Below are positions 49,713 through 58,151 of a DNA stretch of 58,305 nucleotides, in pieces. Position numbers and translations under genes: made by a program. The first letter of the stretch is position 1; each line of letters opens with the position of its first letter. Source of the DNA: Geminicoccus sp. (GTDB lineage Bacteria; Pseudomonadota; Alphaproteobacteria; UBA7985); contig PAPT01000016.1 in NCBI GenBank assembly GCA_002708995.1, forward strand, positions 103,892-162,196. Direction: 5' to 3'. Below the pieces are notes generated by a model that worked only from the letters and a program-made list of their open reading frames with translations, made no database searches and was not told the DNA's origin.

Positions 49713-50495
49713 TGATTTTTGCGCGCAGAAGGCTTTTACAGATCGCCGTCAAGCGTGGCGGTGACCTGAGTCATCACACGTAGCTCTGAACCGCTGATTA
49801 TTTTCATCGACGAAAAAAACCGAAATTAAGCATCAGAACACTGACCATCTGGAAATACCCGCACGCGAGCCCATCCAGCGACCTTCCGCAAGCCCCGACC
49901 ACCATAGACGCTTTACGCTCGTGCGGAATCAGCAACACCGAACCCGGCCCGCCACAGCGCTACTAAAGATGAGTGCGATCAAAAACACCTACCCGACAAC
50001 CGAAAACATCTGCACTACACTGGCCTTCCAAGCCCCTAAATATTCCTAGTTATATGGTCCTCGCGCTCTTGGCTCTGGCCTCACCAAAATCAAGCGCGAA
50101 AGGACAGGCGACCCAGGAAATTTACGGGGCCTGAAAAACCACTGTCCTGCCGAAAAAAGTAACTCTTTAGTGCTCTTGACGTATCAAGAGGTACTAGTTT
50201 CTATTACGAGAAACACACACAACTATTCCACGTGCTTGCCCTTAAATGATAGATTTAGATAAGCTATCGTCTCGCCCACACCACATCGAGATTTGGCGCA
50301 CAGCCAACAAAACGATGGCTCACGCCACCACAATGAACCAGCACAGGATAACCAATCTCGAAATCCAGCCCATACGACTACCGGGATCTCTGGCCCCAGA
50401 AAAAATCCTTCAGACTACCAGCTTCCACACAATGATATGAAACCAAGAGAACCTAAATTTTAACCCGGCAAAACCTTAAGACTAGCTGTTCAAAC
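49711..50495. other. Gene-poor left end of the island
   Basis: 785 nt after the tRNA with mixed composition and no recognisable gene. Visible: an inverted repeat CTCTTGA/TCAAGAG around a 4-nt loop (50173-50190), a wider AGGACAG/CTGTCCT pair (50101-50107 and 50142-50148), and a 64-codon plus-strand frame (50246-50440, starting MIDLDKLSSRPHHIEI) ending 55 nt before ATP-grasp gene 1. That frame lacks a clear ribosome-binding site and may not be real. Confidence 0.45.
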
Positions 50496-51887
50496 ATGGA
50501 CCCAAATACTCGGCTTAACTACTCTCAGCCCCAATATATTGAAACCGACCAGAATGGCATCCTCGGACCCGTTCTAGTGTTTACTGTGCAAACAGGAAAT
50601 CTCCGTATAAATGAAAAGGCTCTCAAATTTTTAAAGGGCTGTCTTTCCTCCCAAGAAATTCCTGAATTGCCCTCTATTGTCAAAACCACACCTAAAGATA
50701 TACAGCTCGATATTCTCCAGTGGATATACACTATTTGTAAGGAAACCAATTGGCCTGTATTCCAGCATGGAACCATAGACTTAAAACCTAATTCCATTTT
50801 ATCTGGGATGTATACACTTCCTACTCAGAAAAACGCGAGATTTCTCCCGTTTAATTTTACGGTATTCCTATTAAATTGCTTAAAAGAAAGTGAAGAGAAA
50901 ACCAATCTTACCAAATTATCTGAAAACCTGAAAAGCTATCAGACTCGCTTTAAACAGGCTGGTCTCAAAGGTAGTAACCAACGGTGGGTACATCTAGAAC
51001 TGCACCGTCGTGGTAAAACCATTAAACATATAACTTCAGGAATTTTGCAAATCAATTCAGGTAAAGACACCCGGTTTATTCGGGGCACAATGACCGATCA
51101 AGTGAAAAGACTATTTACTGAGATACAGACTGACAAAGTGGCTACAGCAAGATTACTGCGCATCCATGGGCTACCCACCGTCACGCATGAGCGGGTATAC
51201 ACGTTGGACCAAGCCATAAAAACAGCTCGCAGACTAGGCTATCCTCTCGTACTCAAACCATATAATGGCGCACAAGATAGACATGTATATGTCAATATAA
51301 GGAACCAAAAAGAATTAATTAAAATATATAGAGAAAATAATTTTCCATCTGAAGATGGATTACTTGAGGTGTTCATCGAAGGACCAATATATCGTATTCT
51401 TATGATTCAAAATTGTATTATCTATTGCTCGCTCAAACAACACGAATACATAGAGGGTGATAACAAAAAAACAATAAGTCAGCTCATTCAGGAGCATTGT
51501 GATGTCAGCTATAAGACCAAATACAAACTTAAAGCAAAATTTGATTACGACCAAATAATTGAAAAAAATCAAATCAAGCAGATGCTATTGGCAAAAAATA
51601 TGACCCTTAGTACGGTGTTGACCAAAGGTCAGACGGTAAGGATAACACGTATTCCAGGTATGTCCTCCGGAAGCATCGTTCACTACATTAAAGCATCAGA
51701 TCTGCCTGATATTTTCGTTCAGCGCCTCACCTATATAAGTCAACTGTTTGGCGGTGCTCCAATCGGCATTGATGCAATCGGAGAAAATATGGAGGATGCC
51801 AAATTTAATGAAGTAAATTTTGGACCACAATTGTCCTACAAAACAGGCTCATACTTCCGTAACTTTTTGGATGCAGAGTTTCCATAA
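50496..51887 (+). CDS. ATP-grasp ligase, cyanophycin-synthetase-like, copy 1 (AT-rich)
   Basis: 463 residues. An N-terminal domain (about 1-165; WPVFQHGTIDLKP and LKGSNQRWVHLEL match copies 2 and 3) is followed by the ATP-grasp fold: ILQINSGKDTRFIRGTMTD then EIQTDKVATARLLRIHGLP, as in the central domain of cyanophycin synthetases, the nucleotide-binding strand GYPLVLKPYNG, and metal ligands GIDAIG and FNEVNFGP (Glu-x-Asn intact). There is no C-terminal Mur-ligase domain. Such enzymes join a carboxylate to an amine via an acyl-phosphate. Base and codon use is far more AT-rich than the core genome, indicating transfer. Its 3' end overlaps the convergent NAS-like gene by 52 nt. Substrate unknown. 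Confidence 0.82.
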   Translation: MDPNTRLNYSQPQYIETDQNGILGPVLVFTVQTGNLRINEKALKFLKGCLSSQEIPELPSIVKTTPKDIQLDILQWIYTICKETNWPVFQHGTIDLKPNSILSGMYTLPTQKNARFLPFNFTVFLLNCLKESEEKTNLTKLSENLKSYQTRFKQAGLKGSNQRWVHLELHRRGKTIKHITSGILQINSGKDTRFIRGTMTDQVKRLFTEIQTDKVATARLLRIHGLPTVTHERVYTLDQAIKTARRLGYPLVLKPYNGAQDRHVYVNIRNQKELIKIYRENNFPSEDGLLEVFIEGPIYRILMIQNCIIYCSLKQHEYIEGDNKKTISQLIQEHCDVSYKTKYKLKAKFDYDQIIEKNQIKQMLLAKNMTLSTVLTKGQTVRITRIPGMSSGSIVHYIKASDLPDIFVQRLTYISQLFGGAPIGIDAIGENMEDAKFNEVNFGPQLSYKTGSYFRNFLDAEFP

Positions 51888-52651
51888 GCTTTGTGCTCTT
51901 GAAATTCATGGTCAAGTGCTGGAATTTCTAACTCATATGTGCGGTCGAAGGTAATTGGATGGTATAAAGACTCGACGGCGTGTGACGCACCTCTGAAGAT
52001 TATCGTCCCTTGTTTTTTAAGTACCGCATGGTGCAATTGTTCAAGAGTACCGTCCACTTGCAATTGTTGCCCTACAATGAATGAGCAAACGACTATATCA
52101 TTTTTTTTAAAATTATTACAATAGTGTAAAATATCACTGCAGATAACTGTTGTATTGGTTATACTTTTAAATTTGGATATCACATGTTTCGCGTTCTGCG
52201 CGACACTAAAATATTTTTCAATTGATAATATTGAGACACTAGGAAATGCTTTGGCTAGAGCAATAGTGGTCAAAGGGAACGCACCAGTTCCGATAAAAAT
52301 TATACGGATCCGGTTGCGTTTGTCTATTTGGTTGATGAGCGTGATCGTCTGATCCACTAATGAGTTAAAACGTTCAAAATGATTATAGTCTTGTATCCAA
52401 TTTTCAATATTATTTTGAGAGAATAATTCAGACTGATACTGGTCATTTTCTAATTGCGTTTCGTAATCAATTAGCTCCTGAGTGAAATTGTGCCGTTCCC
52501 GAAATAAACAAGCATCTCTACTACTGTATCCAGGCTCCGCAGCTAGACTTTTGGCTACAGCGGTACATTCTAGAAGTAAATCACGCTCGTGATTTATAGG
52601 TCGATTCTTGACTGCCTTCAATAAGTGTTCAAGCCTCTGGAACCCCTGCAT
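51836..52651 (-). CDS. Nicotianamine-synthase-like (CntL-like) aminobutyryl transferase
   Basis: 271 residues; AT-rich. Rossmann SAM-binding motif IIFIGTGAFPLTTIALAKAF corresponds to the GSGPLPLTSIVLA segment of plant nicotianamine synthases. KNDIVVCSFIVGQ and GTIIFRGASHAVESLYHPI match the family's YDVVFLAALVG and VRSAHGARxFLYP segments, and an upstream helix YNHFERFNSLVDQTITLI fits the family's aromatic-N-Y-x-x-L region. NAS/CntL enzymes move the aminobutyrate group of SAM onto an amino acid to build metal-chelating compounds (nicotianamine, staphylopine type). A GGGA ribosome-binding site lies 8 nt before ATG 52651. No opine dehydrogenase or metallophore exporter is nearby. Product unproven. 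Confidence 0.72.
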   Translation of the reverse strand: MQGFQRLEHLLKAVKNRPINHERDLLLECTAVAKSLAAEPGYSSRDACLFRERHNFTQELIDYETQLENDQYQSELFSQNNIENWIQDYNHFERFNSLVDQTITLINQIDKRNRIRIIFIGTGAFPLTTIALAKAFPSVSILSIEKYFSVAQNAKHVISKFKSITNTTVICSDILHYCNNFKKNDIVVCSFIVGQQLQVDGTLEQLHHAVLKKQGTIIFRGASHAVESLYHPITFDRTYELEIPALDHEFQEHKAYGNSASKKLRKYEPVL

Positions 52652-53132
52652 TTTTGTATCCCTTACTTGTATCCTAGTTGAGTTCTTCTCACTGCGTGTT
52701 TATATTGTATCTATATTTTGTTATTTGGATTGGGACATGCATATAGGCGTATTTGGTTGCTATTTTTGTGTAGCTCCAATGATATTCGAAACGGTCTGCA
52801 ACCAAGCGTTCTAGCATCGCGCATGGGCATGCTTAGAAATCCTGTTTTTAAAAACTAACTTATTGATTGATGTATAAACGCTGTCGATGGGGTTTGCGAG
52901 AGCAAAGGCACCTATCTAAGCTGCTTGTATGCATCACCTTGAGAGCGTGCGCATTCTCTGGCCTTGTTCGTCGAACAGTTGACATCCCTTCGGCAATAAG
53001 GACGTTAACTTATAAGAATGTTCAACATATACCGGGCTTCATCCCTGCGACTTAAGACGCAATCTCAAACCGCCACGCAATCAAGTCATGGTATCAGTCA
53101 TCAATATTGGCCAATTTCGCGCAAGACTTATT
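52652..53132. other. AT-rich spacer between the NAS-like gene and ATP-grasp copy 2
   Basis: 481 nt containing the NAS-like promoter region (minus strand, TACAAT/TATAAA-like stretches near 52700) and the 3' end of ATP-grasp copy 2. Short plus-strand frames here (52608-52814, 52867-53055) resemble no protein. No tRNA, hairpin terminator or repeat noticed. Confidence 0.45.
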
Positions 53133-54566
53133 TTAGGTAAATTGCAAATTGGTCTTGTGATTGTCGAGCTTTGCAGAGACCTGTTCGACAAGCGCTTCAA
53201 TGAAACGTCGCTGCAACTTTGAATGTTCGATTTGTGGACCATATCTTACTTTAGTGAACACTAGGTGGGGAAATTGACCGTCGGAAAATTTACCTATTGC
53301 GTCGATCCCAAGCGGTGCGTCACCAAACAACCATGACAGGTAGTGCACGTTTTCTACAACTTGGGGCGATAGATGCTCTGGACTGAAATTGGCATAGAGT
53401 GTGCCGACAGTTGCTGAAGGCAGGCTAGTCAGGCGAAGTTGCTTCCCATCGGGCAAAATTGACTTCAGGGTTTCCTGGGTAAATCTTTGGTCAATGCGAA
53501 ACCTATTATTGAAACTGTCAGGATCAGACCGTTCTTTCTGAAGGAACCCCTCACTGATTTCATAACTGCAGTAGTCATGAATAAGTTCATCAATACTTCG
53601 TTTGCCATCACCGGTAATGAACTGGTGCTGCCGTCCTAGTATCCACAGAATCTCACCGGCCATGACAAAAATCTTAACCGATATACCGGGAACAAACTTC
53701 TCTACAAGCCCATCAGAGAGATTACTACCGTAGGCAGTCATAGCCAGATCAAGGGTGCGCCGGTTCTGAATTTCCGAAAACACCCGCTGGCTTTGTTTGC
53801 CATTAAACGGTTTTAGGACAATAGGGTAGCCTAACTCGACCGCTGCGTCCAAAGCCTGCTGGCGGTTATGCACACGCCTTTGCTCTGTTGATGGAAGACC
53901 ATGGAGGCGGAATAAATCTCCCATTGCTATTTTGTCGCGCTGGATTTCGAATAGCAATTGACTGACGTCGTCAGTTGACGTTCCTCTGATAAATCGGGCG
54001 TTGACACCAGACCCGATCTGAAAGATGTCGCTCCCAATTTCAGTCAGTAGCTGATCATTCCGAAGTAGCTCTAGCAATACCCAACGCTGATTGGTTCCCG
54101 GCAATCCGGCATTACCTATCTGCTCGACAATCAGGTCAAGTGCGTCGATAAATGCCTGCTCTGACCAAGCGTCAGCTGCATCTACCCATGCATTCTCAAG
54201 CAGAAGCTGAAACAATCGAAATGGAATCACGCCACCGCTAATCCGTGTCAAAAGGTGGTATTTACCATCAAACCGCCCTTTACCCGCCGGCTCATAAACA
54301 CCATGCTGAAAGATGGGCCACCGTGCTTGCTTTAAAGCACGGTAAACCCACCCCAAGAGCTGGCGAACAGGGCTTCCTTCAGGCAAAAGCGGCGGGCCGT
54401 CTAGCTCAGGTTCTACCCATTCGGCACCCCAAATCCCTTCAATTATGGAGACGGCTCTGGGGTTAAGTACGCGCTCCGATGCACCTTCCACCGAAAAGGT
54501 TAACCGCGGGCCTTTGAGGCCATGGGCTAACTCTTCAGACAAGGTGGGCGAGGAATAAAGCAGCAT
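53133..54566 (-). CDS. ATP-grasp ligase homologue, copy 2, metal site altered
   Basis: 477 residues, clearly homologous to copy 3 along its whole length and to copy 1 more distantly. N-terminal domain (MLLYSSPTLSEELAHG to about 180, with WPIFQHGVYEP), then DIFQIGSGVNARFIRGTSTD, GYPIVLKPFNGKQSQRVFSE, ITGDGKRSIDELI and GIDAIG. The last motif reads FTKVRYGPQ where the other copies have FNEVN, so the metal-binding Glu and Asn are Lys and Arg. The reading frame is otherwise intact. Probably a catalytically weak or dead paralogue, or one with a new role. G+C about 50%, between copies 1 and 3. It lies about 155 nt after a terminator that follows a porin remnant. Confidence 0.82.
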   Translation of the reverse strand: MLLYSSPTLSEELAHGLKGPRLTFSVEGASERVLNPRAVSIIEGIWGAEWVEPELDGPPLLPEGSPVRQLLGWVYRALKQARWPIFQHGVYEPAGKGRFDGKYHLLTRISGGVIPFRLFQLLLENAWVDAADAWSEQAFIDALDLIVEQIGNAGLPGTNQRWVLLELLRNDQLLTEIGSDIFQIGSGVNARFIRGTSTDDVSQLLFEIQRDKIAMGDLFRLHGLPSTEQRRVHNRQQALDAAVELGYPIVLKPFNGKQSQRVFSEIQNRRTLDLAMTAYGSNLSDGLVEKFVPGISVKIFVMAGEILWILGRQHQFITGDGKRSIDELIHDYCSYEISEGFLQKERSDPDSFNNRFRIDQRFTQETLKSILPDGKQLRLTSLPSATVGTLYANFSPEHLSPQVVENVHYLSWLFGDAPLGIDAIGKFSDGQFPHLVFTKVRYGPQIEHSKLQRRFIEALVEQVSAKLDNHKTNLQFT

Positions 54567-54715
54567 CGGGGTGGCAAAAACAAAAGTGAACTGTGCCAGA
54601 GTAACATAGCTTTATTGTAGTTGCATTAATCATGGCTCATGCCGCCAAGGTTAGCCTTGCTTCAATCACTCGAGGAAGGTGGGTCAGTTGACCGCGCGGC
54701 CGGGGGACAACTTCA

Positions 54716-54752
54716 GAAAAAAAGAGCCAGGCTGTGGGGCCTGGCTCTTCTA
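54716..54752 (-). terminator. Intrinsic terminator after porin remnant
   Basis: AAGAGCCAGGC (54722-54732) pairs with GCCTGGCTCTT (54739-54749); on the minus strand the stem is followed by a run of seven T. It sits between the porin remnant and ATP-grasp copy 2 and is nearly the same in sequence and position as the one at 58152-58188. Confidence 0.82.
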
Positions 54753-54803
54753 GTTTCGGTACTAATCTCGCTGCCCAAAGGCAGCTCGAGTGCATCCCAA
54801 TCC

Positions 54804-55316
54804 TTAGAAGGACATGGTAGCGCCAATCTTACCGCCGCCATCAGCCTGGGCGTAGTTGACGTACATCGTCAGACCGAAGTTACCCATGGTGTAAGACGCA
54901 CCAAGTGTCATGGCCAGATCTTCATCAAGGCTTACCGAGATACCTACACCATTCAAGCTAGTAGAGAAGCTGGTGTCGATGCTCAAACCAGACTTTTTGC
55001 TGTTTCCTGGAGCAACGTTCTCCACAACGGAGCTCATGGAGAAGCCCATCAGCTCGTAGCCGAGGGTTACAAGACCTGCAGCACTTTCAACGATTTCACT
55101 CGGTAGCTTGCAAACTGCAGAGGTGCTGGCGATCGACTCAAAGCCGACAGCCTATTCGGTGATGGTGCTACCAGCAGCGTGCCACTCAGAATTGATTTTT
55201 ACGGACACCTTCGAACCTGGCGCTACTGGCGCACCACCGGATACGTTGTAACCGATACCGCACAGAGCTACGTCAGCGCTGCTGTTGCAGGTGCGGATAT
55301 CGATATCGTCTGAACT
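54804..55316 (-). pseudogene. Porin remnant (3' part, interrupted by TAG)
   Basis: The frame reads SSDDIDIRTCNSSADVALCG and on to a TAG at 55154-55152, then continues in the same frame to the end MSF-stop at 54804. The last 80 codons form beta strands (FGLTMYVNYAQADGGGKIGA) ending in the terminal Phe typical of outer-membrane barrels, and match the C-terminus of the porin at the window end. A TGA bounds it upstream at about 55317, and the 5' part is missing. Likely a truncated Gram-negative porin; the break lies about 100 nt from the right direct repeat. Confidence 0.75.
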
Positions 55317-55413
55317 TCAACCTGCTTCGTGTAGCGTTTCCTGTAGCAGTCAAGATGACCTAACCAACTGATATTATTGCGTTTCAAAGCCTTACAGTGG
55401 AAATGGCAACGGG

Positions 55414-55432
55414 TCCCTCCCTCGCTACCATC
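55414..55432 (+). repeat. Right copy of 19-bp direct repeat (putative att site)
   Basis: Identical 19 bases to the tRNA-Met 3' end at 49694-49712, without any further tRNA sequence upstream. Same orientation, 5,720 bp apart. The surrounding 55317-55482 stretch carries no gene. Confidence 0.72.
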
Positions 55433-55482
55433 CTTTCCAGCATCATCATGACGCAAGGCGGCTGTCGGCTGGCCAAGGCCGT

Positions 55483-56394
55483 TCACGCGAAGGGGTGCCG
55501 CCTGTTCGCCCCGGAAACAAGCCGCTGTAAAACGTAGATTTTTTCTGCGATCTGCGCCAATTCGAGCTTTTGCTCCATCAAATTCAAAAGTAGGAAAAAC
55601 AGGCGCATGGTTTGAAATTCGATCAGAGGCGCTTGTGTTTTCTTCAGATCGGCAATGTTGTCATACAAATCAGCAATATTTCGTCCGGACGGCGTTTGCC
55701 TTAATTTGCCATCACCCTTAGCAAGCAGTTCTTTGAGACGAAGCGGATCCCAGATGAAGATCTACGCCTCAAGCTGTATTTCTGACTGAGCGTAGTAGTA
55801 CTCTCGAATGGCCGTCTTTTTCAGAACCCCGCCCTGCGCCTGAAAGACACTCAGCGGAATATAGCCTGCGAGATAAATCCACGGAAAAATGACGTCGATA
55901 CAGCCCCGGATATGATGGTGGGTACAGCCAGTGAAGGGCACCTTGTCCGTATCGACAGCGAAAATATCACCGTCGTACACAAAGTCCCACTCGTGACGAC
56001 TTTCGGCCGGGGGGAAGATTGCCCCATCGATGTAAGTGGCGAACCGCGGGGGCTCGGCGCCGTGACGGAGGAATATCTCAGCCTGGTGCTCGACCAGCAG
56101 CCGCAACCCCCGAAAGAAGGGATCAGGCAAAGGCGGTGGCGGGCGATCCGGTTCCAGACAGCCGATAAAGTCTTGCTCGAAGGCAACCCGCCGGTTACTC
56201 GCCTGTGCGAAAACCCCATAGGTGATCTCGATTATATCGGCTGGGGACCAATTTCTTTTGGCTGCCAGAGCATCGATTAATTCACCCTTGTGGTGAAATG
56301 AGTTTGCGTCGATTTGCGCTGATAGGTCCGGGTGGCTCGGGTGCCACCGATGGGAGACCACGTCGCACCTCGGACACATGTAATTTGTCAGCAC
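55483..56394 (-). pseudogene. Hypothetical protein gene split by an in-frame amber codon
   Basis: A 304-codon frame: 210 residues (from MLTNYMCPRCDVVSH) up to TAG at 55764-55762, then 92 more sense codons in the same frame (IFIWDPLRLKELLAKG onward) to a stop at 55483. The N-terminal part has CPRC and a GCTHHHIRGC segment; the C-terminal part is helical, Leu-rich. Both parts look protein-like, so this is most simply one gene broken by a nonsense mutation, though two separate proteins or readthrough are possible. Family not recognised. Confidence 0.55.
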
Positions 56395-56599
56395 GTGAAG
56401 CTATTCGCGAAATAGATTCTCGTCGACCATTTGTAATTCCTGATCATTCCCTATCCACTCGCAAATTGGCATCAAGCACAGCGAAAAAGAACGATCGCGT
56501 GAGGTGCTTAGCCGAAACGCACTATTGCGCGTGGCTTTCGGGTCGTCCACCGGCAAGTAAGGCTGGCACGGCGTCTCGCCGTTCTGAGCAACCCTGAAA

Positions 56600-57994
56600 C
56601 TACGGACGCGTCTCTAACAGCGCGTCAATGAACAACTGCCGGGACCACGGCCGGGTGATTTGGGGGGCGAAATTGACCTCGTTAAACACAAGGTGATCAA
56701 ACTGATCGTCGACCAGTGTACCGATAGCGTCGATGCCAAGCGGAGTGTCGCCAAAAAGCCGAGACAGGTAGAGTACGTTTTCAAGAACTGAGGTCGATAA
56801 ATTCTGCGCGCTGTAGTTGGCTTGCAGCGCGCCGTAGCTTGCTGACGGAAGATCCGAAAGCCGAAGCCGCTCTCCAGCCGGCAGTATTGATTTCAGTTTT
56901 TTGTGCGTAAATTTCTTGTGGATGCGGAACCTGTCGTAAAAATCATTGGGATCAGTCCGGTATTTCTCCAGAAATTCGTCGTTGATTTCCTGATCGCAGT
57001 AGTCGCGTATCAGTTCATCTACGCTGCGCTCTCCGTCCCCGGTAACAAACTGGTGCAATCGCCCAACAATCCATAGAATCCGGCCATTCATCACAAAAAT
57101 TCTGAGTGATATCCCCGGAACAAATCGCTCGACCAGCGCATCGGAGAGATCGCTGCCGTAGGCGGCCATCGCCTGATCAAGGGCCTGCCGGTCTGAAAGC
57201 TCTGAAAACACGCGCCTGCTCTGTGTGCCGTTGAACGGCTTGAGCACCACTGGGTAACCCAGCTGCGTCGCGGCTGCAAAGACCTGCTGACGGTCGCGCA
57301 CGCGCCTTTGTTCCATCGTCGGAATCCCGTGAAGACGCATCAGCTGTCCAGCGGCCACTTTATCGTGTTGAATTTGCAGCAGAAGATGGCTGACGTCACC
57401 AGTGAGCGTGCCCCTGATAAAGCGGGCACCCGCGCCAGATCCGATCTGAAAAATGTCACTTCCGATTTCAGTGAGTGCCTGGTCGCGTCGAAGCAGTTCC
57501 AGCAAGACCCAGCGCTGATTGGTTCCCGGCAATCCCCCGCCACGCATCTGCTCGATCATCAAGTTCAGGGCGTCGATGAAGGCGCGCTCGGACCAGCTGC
57601 CTGTGGTCTCCAACCATGTGTTTTCAAACAGCAGTCGGAACAGGCGAAAGGGCAGCATACTGGGCCCAATCCGGGTCGGAAGGTGGTATGTTCCATCAAA
57701 CGCCTCGTCCCCTTCAGCCTCGAAGACACCGGGCTGAAAGACTGGCCATTGTGCCTGCTTGAAAGCCCGGTAGACCCAGCCCAGAAGCTGACGCACCGGC
57801 GATCCCTCTGGTGGCAGTGGCGCGCCACCTAGCTCGGGCTCCGTCCACTCGGCACCAAAAACCTCGTCAACGATGGCAACGCCCTTGGGATTGGGCATTC
57901 TCCCCGACGTCCCCTGCAGCGTAAATGTTACACGCGTACCCTTCAGGCCGTGCAGTATCTCTTCAGACAGGATGGGCGCAGAATACAACAGCAT
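56600..57994 (-). CDS. ATP-grasp ligase, cyanophycin-synthetase-like, copy 3
   Basis: 464 residues from ATG 57994, the position equivalent to the copy 2 start (MLLYSAPILSEEILHG); longer in-frame starts up to 58132 add only Arg-rich sequence close to the terminator. DIFQIGSGAGARFIRGTLTG, GYPVVLKPFNGTQSRRVFSE, VTGDGERSVDELI, GIDAIG and FNEVNFAPQ show an intact ATP-grasp site. No Mur-ligase domain. G+C near the core value. The N-terminal domain includes WPVFQPGVFEAEG and PGTNQRWVLLELLRRD. About 158 nt downstream of the terminator of a porin gene, the same layout as copy 2. Substrate unknown. Confidence 0.85.
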   Translation of the reverse strand: MLLYSAPILSEEILHGLKGTRVTFTLQGTSGRMPNPKGVAIVDEVFGAEWTEPELGGAPLPPEGSPVRQLLGWVYRAFKQAQWPVFQPGVFEAEGDEAFDGTYHLPTRIGPSMLPFRLFRLLFENTWLETTGSWSERAFIDALNLMIEQMRGGGLPGTNQRWVLLELLRRDQALTEIGSDIFQIGSGAGARFIRGTLTGDVSHLLLQIQHDKVAAGQLMRLHGIPTMEQRRVRDRQQVFAAATQLGYPVVLKPFNGTQSRRVFSELSDRQALDQAMAAYGSDLSDALVERFVPGISLRIFVMNGRILWIVGRLHQFVTGDGERSVDELIRDYCDQEINDEFLEKYRTDPNDFYDRFRIHKKFTHKKLKSILPAGERLRLSDLPSASYGALQANYSAQNLSTSVLENVLYLSRLFGDTPLGIDAIGTLVDDQFDHLVFNEVNFAPQITRPWSRQLFIDALLETRP

Positions 57995-58151
57995 GGACTT
58001 GGCCTGGCGGCGAAAACGTAGGCGGACGCTAGCACGGCGCTCATAGTCTTGCATTATTCTTAGGCCGGCTTGCCTCAGATATGCCAGCTCCCCCACCCCC
58101 GCAAAAAGCCGGGGCGCGCTTGGCAACACCATCAGCCGTCCCTCTCAAGAC

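Larger units (their letters stand above)
49713..55432. mobile_element. Putative genomic island integrated at tRNA-Met
   Basis: A 5.7-kb segment bounded by the 19-bp direct repeats. G+C drops sharply just inside the left repeat (some 60-base lines of the first ATP-grasp gene contain under 40% G+C, one about 23%) against 60-65% in the core. Contents: ATP-grasp gene 1, a nicotianamine-synthase-like gene, ATP-grasp gene 2 and a porin remnant. No integrase or transposase is visible, so the element would be a decayed or non-autonomous island. The accessory zone continues beyond the right repeat. Confidence 0.5.

Noticed and set aside
50202-50495. Possible CRISPR-like or short tandem repeats at the island left end
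   Set aside because: No regularly spaced repeats could be found; only isolated small inverted repeats.
52608-53055. Two short plus-strand frames of 68 and 62 codons
   Set aside because: No ribosome-binding site, no recognisable sequence, and one overlaps the NAS-like gene start.
49711-55432. Restriction-modification, toxin-antitoxin or phage-defence system in the island
   Set aside because: None of the gene products shows nuclease, toxin, helicase or reverse-transcriptase motifs; the ATP-grasp and NAS-like signals explain the genes better.
55268-55486. 72-codon minus-strand frame across the right repeat, possible integrase fragment
   Set aside because: No integrase catalytic motif is visible; it overlaps the porin remnant and the repeat.
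55152-55764. TAG recoding (pyrrolysine or amber suppression) in this region
   Set aside because: Other genes in the window, such as pstS, use TAG as a normal stop, and no pyl genes or suppressor tRNA are seen; nonsense mutation is simpler.
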